From NCBI GenBank assembly GCA_902625365.1, contig CACOAX010000003.1, forward strand, positions 1-64,000: DNA of 64,000 bases, read 5' to 3'. Numbering within the stretch: the stretch's first letter is position 1; each line of letters opens with the position of its first letter. The translations under genes were made by a program, and so were the position numbers. The stretch comes from an uncultured Alphaproteobacteria bacterium (GTDB taxonomy: Bacteria > Pseudomonadota > Alphaproteobacteria > HIMB59 > GCA-002718135). Shown here one piece after another: positions 19,289 through 29,944 of the stretch. The notes below the pieces were generated by a model. That model had not been told where the DNA came from. It did no database searches and was given only the letters and a program-made list of their open reading frames with translations.

Positions 19289-19318
19289 TGAATACATGAT
19301 AATTGTGCAATTAGTCAA
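19289..19318 (-). promoter_or_regulatory. Putative sigma70-type promoter upstream of rpsM
   Basis: Reverse strand TTGACT (19318-19313), 18-nt spacer, TATTCA (19294-19289), in the 87-bp adk-rpsM gap. Confidence 0.45.
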
Positions 19319-19347
19319 GAAAAGATATGCTAAAATTTGGCTGTTTT

Positions 19348-19920
19348 TCATGATTTTTTTAGAATTTTTTTGATTTTTTTTGTAATTTCTTCAATTTGTT
19401 GAGATCCATCTATTTCATAAAATACAGAATGGTTATTTTCTTTATAAAAGTTAGATACTTTTTCAGTAGAATTTAGATATTCGTTATATCTCGTTTCTAT
19501 AACATCTATGTTATCATCTTCTCTACTTTCTTCAGAAGATCTTTTTAATATTCTTTCCTTTAAAATTTCAAAATTTATTTGAATATTAAAGATGAAATTT
19601 ATTGAAATAGAATTCTCAGTAAAAAAATTGTTTAAAAATACAGATTGCGCTAATGTTCTTGGATAACCATCTAAAATAAAACCATTATATATTTCAGTTT
19701 TTAATCTTAAAGCTACTATAGAATTTAATATTTCATCTGAAACTAAATTACCTGAAGACATTATTGATTTAAGTTCATTGGCTAAATCATCTTTATCTAA
19801 AAGTTTTTTTCTCAAAATATCTCCTGTTGAAAGGTGAGATATATTTAAATATTCTGATATTTTTTTTGCTTGGGTTCCCTTTCCTGCACCAGGAGGGCCA
19901 AAAAAAATTATATTTTTCAA
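19348..19920 (-). CDS. adk: Adenylate kinase
   Basis: FFGPPGAGKGTQAKKI, LDGYPRTLAQ. Confidence 0.95.
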   Translation of the reverse strand: MKNIIFFGPPGAGKGTQAKKISEYLNISHLSTGDILRKKLLDKDDLANELKSIMSSGNLVSDEILNSIVALRLKTEIYNGFILDGYPRTLAQSVFLNNFFTENSISINFIFNIQINFEILKERILKRSSEESREDDNIDVIETRYNEYLNSTEKVSNFYKENNHSVFYEIDGSQQIEEITKKIKKILKKS

Positions 19921-19921
19921 T

Positions 19922-21262
19922 TTATCTTCTGCCTTTTAACTTGGTTTTTTTGAGTAGACCCTCATACTGATGTTGAAATAAGTGTGATTGTACCTGGGTG
20001 ATAAAATCAATCATTACAACAACTACAATTAATAATGCTGTACCTCCAAGATAAAAAGGTATTGATGTTCTTGATAATAAAAACTCTGGAAGCAATGCTA
20101 CAAATGTTAAATAAATCGTACCAATCGTAGTAAGTCTAATCAATACAAATTCAATATATTTTGCTGTATTATCTCCAGGTCTTATACCTGGAATAAAACC
20201 TCCATATTTTCTTAAATTTTCTGCCTGTTCATCAGGATTAAATACTATAGATGTATAAAAAAATCCAAAAAATATGATCATTGCTGCGTATAAAACAAGA
20301 TAGAGTGGCTGTCCTCTTCCTAAATAACTGGAGATTAAGATAAATATATCACTTGATGAACCAGCACCGAAACCTGACATTGTATTTGGAAGAAGAAGAA
20401 TTGAAGATGCAAAAATAACGGGAATGACTCCAGCGGTATTAATTTTTAAAGGCAAATGTGAACTTTGACCTCCATAAATCTTATTGCCCACTTGTCTTTT
20501 TGGATATTGAACTGGAAGGCGTCTTTGAGCTTTTTCGACAAAGACAATGAAAATTATTAATAAAAGTATAAGTATTAATATTCCTAATATAAATCCAATA
20601 CTTAGCTCACCAGTTCTGCCTAATTGTAAGGTACTAACAAAGGCACTTGGTAAATTTGCAATAATACCAGCGGTTATGATAAGAGATATTCCATTCCCTA
20701 CACCTCTTGAAGAGATTTGTTCACCTAACCACATGAGAAAAATCGTACCACCTACAAGTGTTATTACTGTTGTTAGTCTAAAGAATAAACCGGGTTCAAA
20801 TACAATATTTCCATATGTTGTCTGCATAGATTCTAAACCTATTGAAACTCCATATCCTTGAACAGCTGCAATTAATACAGTAAAATACCGAGTAAATTGG
20901 AGTAGTTGTCTTCTACCTTTTGATCCTTGTTCTTTTAGAGATTTAAGATATGGAATTGCAGATTGCATTAATGTCATAATGATTGATGCTGAAATGTAAG
21001 GCATGACTCCAAGTGCAAAAATTCCCATTCTTCCTAATGCCCCTCCTGAAAATGTATCAAAGATGCCTAATATACCTGAAGATTGTTGCTCAAAAAATTG
21101 TTGTAATGCTAATGGATTAATACCTGGAATCGGTAAAAAAGTACCTAAACGAAATACTATTAATGCACCTAGAGTAAACAGAAGTCTTTGTCTTAATTCT
21201 GTTGCCTTGCCTAAAGCTCCAAAATTAAGATTATTCGCGATTCTATCTGCAGCTGTTGCCAT
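19922..21262 (-). CDS. secY: Preprotein translocase SecY
   Basis: 446 aa; RLGTFLPIPGIN, YISASIIMTLMQ, IPGIRPGDNTAKYIE. Confidence 0.97.
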   Translation of the reverse strand: MATAADRIANNLNFGALGKATELRQRLLFTLGALIVFRLGTFLPIPGINPLALQQFFEQQSSGILGIFDTFSGGALGRMGIFALGVMPYISASIIMTLMQSAIPYLKSLKEQGSKGRRQLLQFTRYFTVLIAAVQGYGVSIGLESMQTTYGNIVFEPGLFFRLTTVITLVGGTIFLMWLGEQISSRGVGNGISLIITAGIIANLPSAFVSTLQLGRTGELSIGFILGILILILLLIIFIVFVEKAQRRLPVQYPKRQVGNKIYGGQSSHLPLKINTAGVIPVIFASSILLLPNTMSGFGAGSSSDIFILISSYLGRGQPLYLVLYAAMIIFFGFFYTSIVFNPDEQAENLRKYGGFIPGIRPGDNTAKYIEFVLIRLTTIGTIYLTFVALLPEFLLSRTSIPFYLGGTALLIVVVVMIDFITQVQSHLFQHQYEGLLKKTKLKGRR

Positions 21263-21721
21263 TTATTTTTTCGTTAATTTAATATTTCCACCTAATTTTT
21301 CTAAAACTTCAATGGCTTTTTTTGAAGCATAAGAAATTTCTAGATTAGTGGCTTGATCAGGTTGTCCAATATTTAGAAGTTTTAAACTTCCTTTTGATCT
21401 TTTATAAATTTTTTTATTGAAAAGCTCTTCCTCTTTAATTTCTTTAGGATCAAGCTGATACTTTTTTACTAAATTATTTAAAGCAGAAAAACTAATACTC
21501 TGTGTTTTGATTTTGAAGTAATTATTAAAACCTCTTTTTGGCAAACGTCTATAAATTGGCATTTGTCCACCTTCAAAACCATTAATTGATACACCAGATC
21601 TTGATTTTTGACCTTTTACACCCCTTCCAGATGTTTTTCCAAGACCAGAGCCCGAACCTCTTCCTCTTCTTTTAGATTTTTTACTTGAAGTAAGTGTAGA
21701 TTTTAAATCATTAATTTTCAT
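21263..21721 (-). CDS. rplO: 50S ribosomal protein L15
   Basis: [43 protein letters not shown]. Confidence 0.97.
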   Translation of the reverse strand: MKINDLKSTLTSSKKSKRRGRGSGSGLGKTSGRGVKGQKSRSGVSINGFEGGQMPIYRRLPKRGFNNYFKIKTQSISFSALNNLVKKYQLDPKEIKEEELFNKKIYKRSKGSLKLLNIGQPDQATNLEISYASKKAIEVLEKLGGNIKLTKK

Positions 21722-21722
21722 A

Positions 21723-22232
21723 TTAACTTTTCTTTGTATAAGTTATTTCATTTATTTTCTTTGATCTCTTTGCCGCTACGGACTTAGGAGACTCTGATAT
21801 TTTAAACGCATTTAATGTTGCTTTTAACATATTATGTGGGTTAGATGTTCCAGTAGATTTTGCAACTACATCTTTAATTCCTAAAGATTCAAAGAGCGCT
21901 CTCATTGGTCCACCTGCAATAATTCCTGTGCCGGGAGCAGCTGCCCTTAATATTACTTTTCCAGCTCCAAAACGTCCTACTATATCGTGATGAATTGTTC
22001 TATTTTCTTTTAAATGAACTCTAATCATTTTTGTTTTTGCATTTTCAGTAGCTTTTCTTACAGCTTCTGGAACTTCTTTTGCTTTACCCGTTCCTATACC
22101 AACTCTTCCTTTATTATCTCCTACTATCATAATTGCCGCAAATCCAAATCTTCTACCACCTTTTACAACTTTAGCTACTCTGTTAATAGTTACTAAATGT
22201 TCACTAAATTCATTTTTTTCATTCTCAAACAT
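21723..22232 (-). CDS. rpsE: 30S ribosomal protein S5
   Basis: [38 protein letters not shown]. Confidence 0.97.
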   Translation of the reverse strand: MFENEKNEFSEHLVTINRVAKVVKGGRRFGFAAIMIVGDNKGRVGIGTGKAKEVPEAVRKATENAKTKMIRVHLKENRTIHHDIVGRFGAGKVILRAAAPGTGIIAGGPMRALFESLGIKDVVAKSTGTSNPHNMLKATLNAFKISESPKSVAAKRSKKINEITYTKKS

Positions 22233-22240
22233 AGATTCCC

Positions 22241-22573
22241 CTAAAAATTAAGACCTTCAGATCTTGCTGCTTCAGCAAGTATTTTAATTAAACCATGATA
22301 TTTATATTTACCTCTATCAAATGCTACTTTATCAATACCTTTAGAAATTATTTTTTTTGCTATACTCTTTCCTATAAGTTCTGCAATTTCTTTTCTTTGT
22401 AATTTTTTATCTTTGATTGATTTTTCAATAGATGAAGCACTAGCTATTGTTTTTCCATTGGCATCATCAATAAGTTGAGCATATAAATGATTGTTTGACC
22501 TAAAAACACTCAATCTGTTTCTTTTAGAAACACTTTTAGTCTTAAATCTAACTCTTTGTTTTCTATCCTTCAT
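22241..22573 (-). CDS. rplR: 50S ribosomal protein L18
   Basis: [40 protein letters not shown]. Confidence 0.95.
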   Translation of the reverse strand: MKDRKQRVRFKTKSVSKRNRLSVFRSNNHLYAQLIDDANGKTIASASSIEKSIKDKKLQRKEIAELIGKSIAKKIISKGIDKVAFDRGKYKYHGLIKILAEAARSEGLNF

Positions 22574-22576
22574 AAA

Positions 22577-23107
22577 TTATTTCTTTTTACCTTCTTTTCT
22601 AAAAATATATTCATCAATATATTTTATCCCCTTACCTTTAAATGGTTCAGGCTTTCTAAATGATCTTATTTTTGCAGCTGCAGCACCTAACTTTTCCTTA
22701 TTTATACTAGTTAATTTAATTAGGTTTTGTTTTGGACACTCAATTTTTATATCCGAAGGAATATCAAAATTAATGTCATGGCTATACCCTAATTCTAATT
22801 TTAATTTTTTTCCAGACACGCTAGCTCTATATCCAGTGCCATTCAACTCTAATGTTTTTGTGAATCCATTTGTTACTCCATTAATTATATTTGCAATAAT
22901 AGCTCTAGTTGTACCCCAATTTGGATCTTTGTTATTTTCATTCGTAGGAATAATTTTTATTTCGCTATCATTTATATTTATATTATAATTTGGATTTACA
23001 TTAGTCTGCATCTCTCCAAGTTTACCTTTTGCAGAAAAAACCCCATCTCTGAAGCTACATTCTATATCTTTTGATATTTTTATTGGATTATTTGCAATTC
23101 TTGACAT
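22577..23107 (-). CDS. rplF: 50S ribosomal protein L6
   Basis: MSRIANNPIKI, KLELGYSHDI, C-terminal PEPFKGKGIKY. Confidence 0.96.
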   Translation of the reverse strand: MSRIANNPIKISKDIECSFRDGVFSAKGKLGEMQTNVNPNYNININDSEIKIIPTNENNKDPNWGTTRAIIANIINGVTNGFTKTLELNGTGYRASVSGKKLKLELGYSHDINFDIPSDIKIECPKQNLIKLTSINKEKLGAAAAKIRSFRKPEPFKGKGIKYIDEYIFRKEGKKK

Positions 23108-23505
23108 TAAAAAACCTCACAGAGAATTTCACCACCAACATTGTTTTTCTTTGCTTGATGATCTGACATAACTCCTTTTGGAGTTGATATGATAGATATT
23201 CCTAATCCACCATATGGTTTATTAAGTTCACTAATTTTTGAATATTTTCTTATGCCAGGTTTTGATATTCTTTTTATTTTCTTGATAACTGGATTTCCAT
23301 TATAATATTTTAATTCTATTTTTATTGAGCTTACACCTTTTCTCTCTTCAATATTTTTAAAGTCTCTAATATAGCCCTCATCTTTAAGAACACTTAAAAC
23401 ATTTAAATTTAATTTTGACTTTAGGCATAATGTTGATGATTTATTTGCTTGATGAGCATTTTTTATCCTTGCTAGCATGTCTGAAAGTGAATCGTTCAAA
23501 GCCAT
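23107..23505 (-). CDS. rpsH: 30S ribosomal protein S8
   Basis: SDMLARIKNAHQ, GGLGISIISTPKGVMSDHQAKKNNVGGEILCEVF. Confidence 0.96.
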   Translation of the reverse strand: MALNDSLSDMLARIKNAHQANKSSTLCLKSKLNLNVLSVLKDEGYIRDFKNIEERKGVSSIKIELKYYNGNPVIKKIKRISKPGIRKYSKISELNKPYGGLGISIISTPKGVMSDHQAKKNNVGGEILCEVF

Positions 23506-23516
23506 AATATTCCTTT

Positions 23517-23822
23517 CTACCAACTGGACTTAACAACTCCTGGTAAGTCACCAGTCATTGAAAGTTCTCTAAATTTAATTCTAGACAAACCGAATTTTCT
23601 ATAATTTCCTCTTGGCCTACCAGTTATTTCACATCTATTTCTATGTCTAATAGATGAGCCATTTCTAGGAAGGTCGTTTAGTTTATTTTGATAAGAGATT
23701 CTTTCTTCTAAGGAAATATTTTTGTTTTTAATTTTAGCCTTAAGACTATCTCTTTTAGATTTATATTTTTTTATCAATTTTTGTCTAAAAAGATTTTTTT
23801 GAACTGAACTTAGTTTTGCCAT
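23517..23822 (-). CDS. rpsN: 30S ribosomal protein S14 (long, zinc-independent form)
   Basis: [43 protein letters not shown]. Confidence 0.96.
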   Translation of the reverse strand: MAKLSSVQKNLFRQKLIKKYKSKRDSLKAKIKNKNISLEERISYQNKLNDLPRNGSSIRHRNRCEITGRPRGNYRKFGLSRIKFRELSMTGDLPGVVKSSW

Positions 23823-23830
23823 TTTACTCC

Positions 23831-24385
23831 TTAACTATTTTGATCATTTTTAAAAGGCATATTAAAACTTTTTAATAATTCTAAAGCCTCATTATTATTT
23901 TTTGCAGATGTACATATTATGACATCCATTCCTCTAATTTTATCTACCTTATCAAAATTGATTTCTGGAAATATTACATGCTCTTTAATTCCCATTGAAA
24001 AATTGCCGTTTCCATCAAAGCTCTTAATGTTAAGACCTCTGAAGTCTCTTATTCTTGGGATTGCTATGTTAACTAATCTGTCAAGGAACTCATACATAAT
24101 TTTATTACGAAGTGTTACTTTAACACCTAATGGCATTCCTTCTCTAATTTTAAATCCTGATATTGCTTTTTTTGATTTTGTTTTAACAGCTTTTTGACCT
24201 GATATAAGAGATAAATCTTCTAATGCCTTATCAATTAATTTAGAATCATCTTTACCATCACCAACTCCCATGTTTAGAACAATCTTAATAATTTTGGGAA
24301 CTTCGAATATATTTTTTAGACCAAGTTTAGACATTAACTCTTGCTTGATTTCATTATTATAAACTTCTAATAATCTGCTCATCAA
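23831..24385 (-). CDS. rplE: 50S ribosomal protein L5
   Basis: [52 protein letters not shown]. Confidence 0.96.
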   Translation of the reverse strand: MMSRLLEVYNNEIKQELMSKLGLKNIFEVPKIIKIVLNMGVGDGKDDSKLIDKALEDLSLISGQKAVKTKSKKAISGFKIREGMPLGVKVTLRNKIMYEFLDRLVNIAIPRIRDFRGLNIKSFDGNGNFSMGIKEHVIFPEINFDKVDKIRGMDVIICTSAKNNNEALELLKSFNMPFKNDQNS

Positions 24386-24696
24386 ATTTCCTTGCCTGAA
24401 GATTTGTTAATCCTTATTTTTTTATTTTTATCTAATTTATATCCAATTCTCACACCTTTTTTTGATAGTGGATCATAAAATGATAGGTTTGAAATATGTA
24501 TTGGCATTTCTTTATCAACAATTCCACCTGGTTGATTATTGTCAGGTTTTTGGTTTTTCTTAACTTTATTTATTTCTGAAACTACAGCCTTCATTACTTT
24601 AGGGAGCATCTTTACAATTTTCCCAGTTTTACCTTTATCTTTACCTACAAGCACTATTACTTCATCACCTTTTTTTAATTTAAATTTATTATTCAT
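24382..24696 (-). CDS. rplX: 50S ribosomal protein L24
   Basis: [25 protein letters not shown]. Confidence 0.95.
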   Translation of the reverse strand: MNNKFKLKKGDEVIVLVGKDKGKTGKIVKMLPKVMKAVVSEINKVKKNQKPDNNQPGGIVDKEMPIHISNLSFYDPLSKKGVRIGYKLDKNKKIRINKSSGKEI

Positions 24697-25064
24697 TAAA
24701 TTACCTCAGGAGCTAAACTTATTATTTTCATAAATTTTTTGCTTCTTAGCTCTCTTGTTACTGGTCCGAATATTCTTGTTGCGATTGGTTCTTCTTGTTT
24801 GTCTAGAAGAACTGCAGCATTTTTATCAAATCTAATTGCAGATCCATCAGGTCTTTTAAAGTCTTTAGAGGTTCTAACAATTACAGCTTTATACACATCA
24901 CCCTTTTTTACTTTTGCTCTAGGCAAAGCATCTTTAATTGAAACAACAATAATATCACCAATTGAAGCAGATCTTCTTTTAGAACCACCTAATACTTTTA
25001 TACATTGAATAGTTCTTGCACCTGAGTTATCTGCAACAAATAGTTTAGATTGCATTTGTATCAC
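24696..25064 (-). CDS. rplN: 50S ribosomal protein L14
   Basis: [51 protein letters not shown]. Confidence 0.97.
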   Translation of the reverse strand: MIQMQSKLFVADNSGARTIQCIKVLGGSKRRSASIGDIIVVSIKDALPRAKVKKGDVYKAVIVRTSKDFKRPDGSAIRFDKNAAVLLDKQEEPIATRIFGPVTRELRSKKFMKIISLAPEVI

Positions 25065-25306
25065 GATTTTTCTCCACTATTTGAAACCACTCTCCATTTT
25101 TTTAACTTTGATATTGGTTTTGATTCAATTATTGAAACCGTGTCCCCAACATTAAACTCATTATTTTCGTCGTGAGCATGATATTTTTTTGTCTGTCTAA
25201 TTATTTTTTTATAAAGTTTGTGTTTAATTCTTCTAGTCACATCAACAGTAATGGTTTTATTTGAATTTGAAGAAACTACTACACCTGATAAAATTCTTTT
25301 AGGCAT
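25061..25306 (-). CDS. rpsQ: 30S ribosomal protein S17
   Basis: [32 protein letters not shown]. Confidence 0.94.
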   Translation of the reverse strand: MPKRILSGVVVSSNSNKTITVDVTRRIKHKLYKKIIRQTKKYHAHDENNEFNVGDTVSIIESKPISKLKKWRVVSNSGEKS

Positions 25307-25493
25307 TTTTATCTCCACTTAAATTTGATAATTTAGTTTTTAATACAGCAATTTGCTTTTTCGCATCTTTGATCTTAGATGTTTTTTCTAACTGACCAGA
25401 AGATTTTTGAAAATTTAAATTTAATAGAGATTTCTTAAGACTCAATATCTCATCCTTAATTTTTTTATCCTCTATATTGATTTTCTTATTCAT
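25299..25493 (-). CDS. rpmC: 50S ribosomal protein L29
   Basis: Position between S17 and L16; [35 protein letters not shown]. Confidence 0.9.
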   Translation of the reverse strand: MNKKINIEDKKIKDEILSLKKSLLNLNFQKSSGQLEKTSKIKDAKKQIAVLKTKLSNLSGDKNA

Positions 25494-25903
25494 TAGATTT
25501 TTCTTTCAACAAATTTGCATTTAATTGGAAGTTTTGCAGCAGCTAAAGTCATGGCTTTTTTTGCATCATTTATATTTACTCCATCAACTTCAAACATAAT
25601 TCTTCCAGGTTTAACTCTACATGCCCAGTATTCAATCGAACCTTTGCCTTTACCCATTCTTACTTCAGCAGGTTTCTTTGATACGGGCACATCTGGAAAT
25701 ATTCTAATCCACATTCTACCTGCTCTTTTTAAATATCTAGTTATTGCTTTTCTGGCAGCTTCTATTTGTCTTGAAGTAACTCTTTCTGGCTCCATGGCCT
25801 TTAAACCATAGCTACCATAATTAAGAGCAAAATTGCCTTTGGAAGTTCCATGAATTCTACCTTTAAATTGTTTTCTAAATTTTGTTTTTTTAGGTGATAA
25901 CAT
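25493..25903 (-). CDS. rplP: 50S ribosomal protein L16
   Basis: [51 protein letters not shown]. Confidence 0.97.
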   Translation of the reverse strand: MLSPKKTKFRKQFKGRIHGTSKGNFALNYGSYGLKAMEPERVTSRQIEAARKAITRYLKRAGRMWIRIFPDVPVSKKPAEVRMGKGKGSIEYWACRVKPGRIMFEVDGVNINDAKKAMTLAAAKLPIKCKFVERKI

Positions 25904-25908
25904 GTTCA

Positions 25909-26586
25909 TTATCTAACACTCCCTTGATCAACCTGTTTTCTTTCACTTGCATATGGGTCTTTTAATAATATTTCGCCTTTATTAATCCAAACTTTTATTC
26001 CACATATCCCATAGGTTGTTTCTGCTTCTGCAGTTGCATAATCTATATCGCCTCTTAGTGTATGTAATGGCACGCTGCCTTCATGATACTTTTCTGTTCT
26101 AGCAATTTCTGCACCACCTAATCTGCCGCTGCAGACAACTTTTACTCCCTTAGCACCCAATCGCATTGCTGATTGCACAGCTTTCTTCATTGCTCTACGA
26201 AATGAAATTCGTTTTTCAAGTTGAGATGCAATATTTTCTGCAACTAATCTAGCTTCAACTTCTGGCTTCCTGACCTCTTTTATATCTAAAAATACTTCAA
26301 GATTTGACATTTTAGAAAGGTCATTTTTTAGTGTTTCAATATCAGCACCTTTTTTTCCAATTATAATACCTGGTCTAGAACTATAAATAGATAGTCTCAA
26401 CTTTTTTGCTGCTCTTTCGATATTAATTTTAGAAATGCTAGCATTCTTTAATTTTTTTTCTACATATTTTTTTATTTTTAAGTCTTCATGCAATAACTTT
26501 GTATATTCATTTTTAGAAAACCATCTTGACGACCATGTTTTATTAATACCAAGTCTTATGCCATAAGGATTTACTTTTTGTCCCAT
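25909..26586 (-). CDS. rpsC: 30S ribosomal protein S3
   Basis: [37 protein letters not shown]. Confidence 0.97.
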   Translation of the reverse strand: MGQKVNPYGIRLGINKTWSSRWFSKNEYTKLLHEDLKIKKYVEKKLKNASISKINIERAAKKLRLSIYSSRPGIIIGKKGADIETLKNDLSKMSNLEVFLDIKEVRKPEVEARLVAENIASQLEKRISFRRAMKKAVQSAMRLGAKGVKVVCSGRLGGAEIARTEKYHEGSVPLHTLRGDIDYATAEAETTYGICGIKVWINKGEILLKDPYASERKQVDQGSVR

Positions 26587-26954
26587 TATTTTGCTTCCTT
26601 TTTTAATTCTGTTCTTTCTTCAACAACAATTGTCACTTTACTAAATGGTTTAATAATTGAAGCAGCTCTACCTTTTGCTCTAGGTCTCCATCTTTTCATT
26701 CTCAAGCTTTTGCCAACAAATGCCTCTTTAACGAAAAGTTTGTCTATATCTAATTGCTTATTGTTTTCTGCGTTTGCAATAGCAGCATTCAGTACTTTTA
26801 AAATTGTTGCAGAAACTCTTTTAGAAGAGAATTTTAATTGATTTATTGCTGTACTAACTTTCATATTTACAATACTATTTACTAAAATGGATAGTTTTGT
26901 TGGACTTATCCTTACCATATTATCTTTAGCTATAGCTGTTAGATTTTCGTTCAT
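26586..26954 (-). CDS. rplV: 50S ribosomal protein L22
   Basis: [40 protein letters not shown]. Confidence 0.95.
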   Translation of the reverse strand: MNENLTAIAKDNMVRISPTKLSILVNSIVNMKVSTAINQLKFSSKRVSATILKVLNAAIANAENNKQLDIDKLFVKEAFVGKSLRMKRWRPRAKGRAASIIKPFSKVTIVVEERTELKKEAK

Positions 26955-27232
26955 TTCTGTTCCGCTTTCTTATCTGCAGCTGTATGTCCTTTAAAGGATC
27001 TCGTAGGAGAAAATTCACCTAATTTGTGACCGACCATTTGTTCATTTACTGTTACTGGTACAAACTTTTGTCCATTGTAAACACCAAAAGTCAATCCTAC
27101 AAACTGTGGAAGAATAGTTGATCTTCTGGACCAAGTTTTTAGAACCTCTTTTCTTCCAGATTGTGATAACTTTTCAGCTTTCTTTATTAGTGTAATATCT
27201 ACAAATGGTCCTTTCCAAACTGATCTTGTCAT
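26951..27232 (-). CDS. rpsS: 30S ribosomal protein S19
   Basis: [41 protein letters not shown]. Confidence 0.97.
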   Translation of the reverse strand: MTRSVWKGPFVDITLIKKAEKLSQSGRKEVLKTWSRRSTILPQFVGLTFGVYNGQKFVPVTVNEQMVGHKLGEFSPTRSFKGHTAADKKAEQK

Positions 27233-28053
27233 TATTTTTTCTTCCTTTTAATTATAAAAATATCTGTTTTTTTATTATTTCTTGTTTTTTTACCTTTTGT
27301 TGAAACACCCCAGGGAGTAACAGGATCTCTTCCTCCAGATGTTCTTCCTTCTCCACCACCGTGAGGATGGTCGACTGGGTTCATTACAACTCCTCTTACT
27401 TTTGGTCTAAATCCTAAATATCTTTTTCTTCCAGCCTTACCAAGTTTTATATTCTTTTGATCTGAATTTGAAACTTCACCTATTGTAGCTCTACAATTTT
27501 TATTAATATGTCTAATTTCACCTGAAACTAATTTTATTTGAACGTAAGGCTGTTCTTTAGATACGATCTGTGCCGATGAACCGGCAGATCTAATTAACTG
27601 AGCTCCTGCACCTGGTTTTAGTTCAATATTATGAATATTGGTACCAACCGGTATATTATTTAGGGGTAAAGAATTCCCATTTTTAATTGCAACATTGTCA
27701 CCGGAAATTATTTTTTCACCAATTTTAATATTTTTTGGCGAAATAATATAACTATGCACTCCATCCTCATATTTTACTAAAGATATAAAAGCTGATCTAT
27801 TAGGATCATATTCATTTCTAATTACTTCAGCAGTGATATCAGTTTTTGATCTTTTGAAATCTATAACTCTATATTTTCTTTTCACACCACCGCCCATTCT
27901 TCTTGAAGTTATTCTACCTTGGTTATTTCTACCCCCTGTTGATTTAAATTTTTTTACAAGTAATTTATGAGGCTTTTCCTTAGATAGTTCTTTTTTTGAA
28001 ACAAGAACAGTACCTCTCAATCCTGGTGTAATTGGTTTAAATTTTAATAACAT
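27232..28053 (-). CDS. rplB: 50S ribosomal protein L2
   Basis: [58 protein letters not shown]. Confidence 0.98.
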   Translation of the reverse strand: MLLKFKPITPGLRGTVLVSKKELSKEKPHKLLVKKFKSTGGRNNQGRITSRRMGGGVKRKYRVIDFKRSKTDITAEVIRNEYDPNRSAFISLVKYEDGVHSYIISPKNIKIGEKIISGDNVAIKNGNSLPLNNIPVGTNIHNIELKPGAGAQLIRSAGSSAQIVSKEQPYVQIKLVSGEIRHINKNCRATIGEVSNSDQKNIKLGKAGRKRYLGFRPKVRGVVMNPVDHPHGGGEGRTSGGRDPVTPWGVSTKGKKTRNNKKTDIFIIKRKKK

Positions 28054-28370
28054 TATTTAATCTCCAAAGATGAGTCTATTGTATCACCCTCATTAAGTGT
28101 CACTATTGCCCTTTTGGTATCTTTCCTAAAACCATATTGACCCTTAAATGTTTTGCCTTTTCCTCGTAGAATTGAAGTGTTCACTTTGCTAACTTTAACT
28201 TTGAAAATAGCTTCAATGGCATTTTTAATTTCAAACGAATTTGAATTTTTAGACACTATAAAAGAATATTGATTAAACTGTTGTAAGTTGGTTGTTTTTT
28301 CAGTTGTTATTGGTTTTTTTATAATCTCATAAGCTTTATCAATTGAAATTTTTTTAAGTTTATTTTTCAT
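28053..28370 (-). CDS. rplW: 50S ribosomal protein L23
   Basis: [24 protein letters not shown]. Confidence 0.94.
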   Translation of the reverse strand: MKNKLKKISIDKAYEIIKKPITTEKTTNLQQFNQYSFIVSKNSNSFEIKNAIEAIFKVKVSKVNTSILRGKGKTFKGQYGFRKDTKRAIVTLNEGDTIDSSLEIK

Positions 28371-28990
28371 GAAAGCCTCTTTGTAATTTCATTTATTGAT
28401 TTTTCTTCAATAAATATTTTATCAAATGTAATTAGATCTTTAACGTTTATACCTTTTTGACTTAGAATTGATACTTTAGGTATGTTAGCGGATGCTAATT
28501 TAAAATTTTTATCTATTCCTTTTTCAGAGTGGATAAATAAAGCTGATTTATAGTCAAATTGTTTTAAATCTAAATGCAATTCTTTTGTTTTGAAACTTTT
28601 AATTTCAAAGGAATCGATTATCACAACTTTATCTTCAAATAATTTAGAAGATAGTGCAGATTTTAAAGCAAGTTTTTTTTCTTTTTTATTTAAACTAAAA
28701 GAGTAATCTCGGTTTTGGGGCCCCATAGAAACAGCACCACCTCGAAAATTAGGGGGTTTATTACTACCTTGTCTTGCATTACCTGTACCTTTTTGAGAGA
28801 AAGGTTTTTTACTACGTCCACTTACTTCAGACCTTGTCTTAGTTTTATGAGAGCCTTGTCTTGATTTTGCATTTTGGTATCTAATGTACTGATGTATCAA
28901 ATCAGGAAGAATTTTTACACCAAAGATACCTGAGTCTAATTCAACACTTCCAACAGATTTATTTTTAAAATTAAGAACTGATATTTTCAT
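28367..28990 (-). CDS. rplD: 50S ribosomal protein L4
   Basis: KSRQGSHKTKTRSEVSGRSKKPFSQKGTGNARQGS. Confidence 0.96.
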   Translation of the reverse strand: MKISVLNFKNKSVGSVELDSGIFGVKILPDLIHQYIRYQNAKSRQGSHKTKTRSEVSGRSKKPFSQKGTGNARQGSNKPPNFRGGAVSMGPQNRDYSFSLNKKEKKLALKSALSSKLFEDKVVIIDSFEIKSFKTKELHLDLKQFDYKSALFIHSEKGIDKNFKLASANIPKVSILSQKGINVKDLITFDKIFIEEKSINEITKRLS

Positions 28991-29634
28991 TATGATTTTT
29001 TAACTGAGTCTTTTAGATAGATAACTGAATTTTTTTTTCCTGGAACTGAACCTTTAACCATCAAAAGGTTATTTTCACTATCAACGTTTATGACTTTTAG
29101 GTTTTGTTTAGTTACTTTTTTATTACCCATTCTCCCGGCCATTTTCTTTCCTTTAAAAACTCTTCCTGGATCTTGATTTTGACCAGTTGAGCCATGGGAT
29201 CTATGTGAAATAGAAACACCATGCGATGCTCTTAGTCCCCCAAAGTTGTGTCTTTTCATTACACCTGCAAAACCTTTGCCAATGGAAGTACTACTTGCAT
29301 CAATAAATTGATCTACTTTAAAATGATCCACGTTAAGTTTCGTTCCAACTTCTAAAATATTGTCGCTATCGACTCTAAATTCTTTAACAATTTTTTTAGG
29401 TTTAATATTAATTGATGAAAACATTTTTCTTTGTGGTTTTTTTATACGCGAAATATCTTTCTCAGTTTCAATTGATGCTAACTGAACAGCATTATATCCA
29501 TCTTTATCAGAAGTTTTAACACTAGCTACTATACACTCATCAACTCTCAACACAGTGATATGTGTATTCTTGCCATCTTCATGGTAATATGAGCTGTTTC
29601 CAATTTTTATAGCTATTAAACCTGATCTAAGCAT
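28990..29634 (-). CDS. rplC: 50S ribosomal protein L3
   Basis: GKGFAGVMKRHNFGGLRASHGVSISHRSHGSTGQNQDPGRVFKGKKMAGRMG. Confidence 0.97.
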   Translation of the reverse strand: MLRSGLIAIKIGNSSYYHEDGKNTHITVLRVDECIVASVKTSDKDGYNAVQLASIETEKDISRIKKPQRKMFSSINIKPKKIVKEFRVDSDNILEVGTKLNVDHFKVDQFIDASSTSIGKGFAGVMKRHNFGGLRASHGVSISHRSHGSTGQNQDPGRVFKGKKMAGRMGNKKVTKQNLKVINVDSENNLLMVKGSVPGKKNSVIYLKDSVKKS

Positions 29635-29635
29635 A

Positions 29636-29944
29636 TTAAATTTTTATATCCACTTCAACTCCTGCAGATAAATCAAGTTTCATTAGAGCGTCTACTGTCT
29701 GAGGCGTGGGGTCTATTATATCTAAGAGACGATTATGTGTTCTAATTTCTAACTGATCTCTACTCTTTTTATCTATGTGTGGTGATTTATTTACTGTAAA
29801 TCTCTCAAATCTTGTTGGAAGTGGAATCGGGCCTTTAACTTTTGCACCTGTTCTCTTTGCGGTATTGATTATATCTTGTGTACTGGTGTCTAATAAAGAA
29901 TTATCATAACCTCTGAGTCTAATCCTTATATTTTGATTTTCCAT
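29636..29944 (-). CDS. rpsJ: 30S ribosomal protein S10
   Basis: [38 protein letters not shown]. Confidence 0.97.
   Translation of the reverse strand: MENQNIRIRLRGYDNSLLDTSTQDIINTAKRTGAKVKGPIPLPTRFERFTVNKSPHIDKKSRDQLEIRTHNRLLDIIDPTPQTVDALMKLDLSAGVEVDIKI

Noticed and set aside
22491-22988. 165-aa + strand ORF antisense to rplR/rplF
   Set aside because: Shadow ORF of conserved ribosomal protein genes; hydrophobic composition is a by-product of the complementary strand, no recognisable domain.
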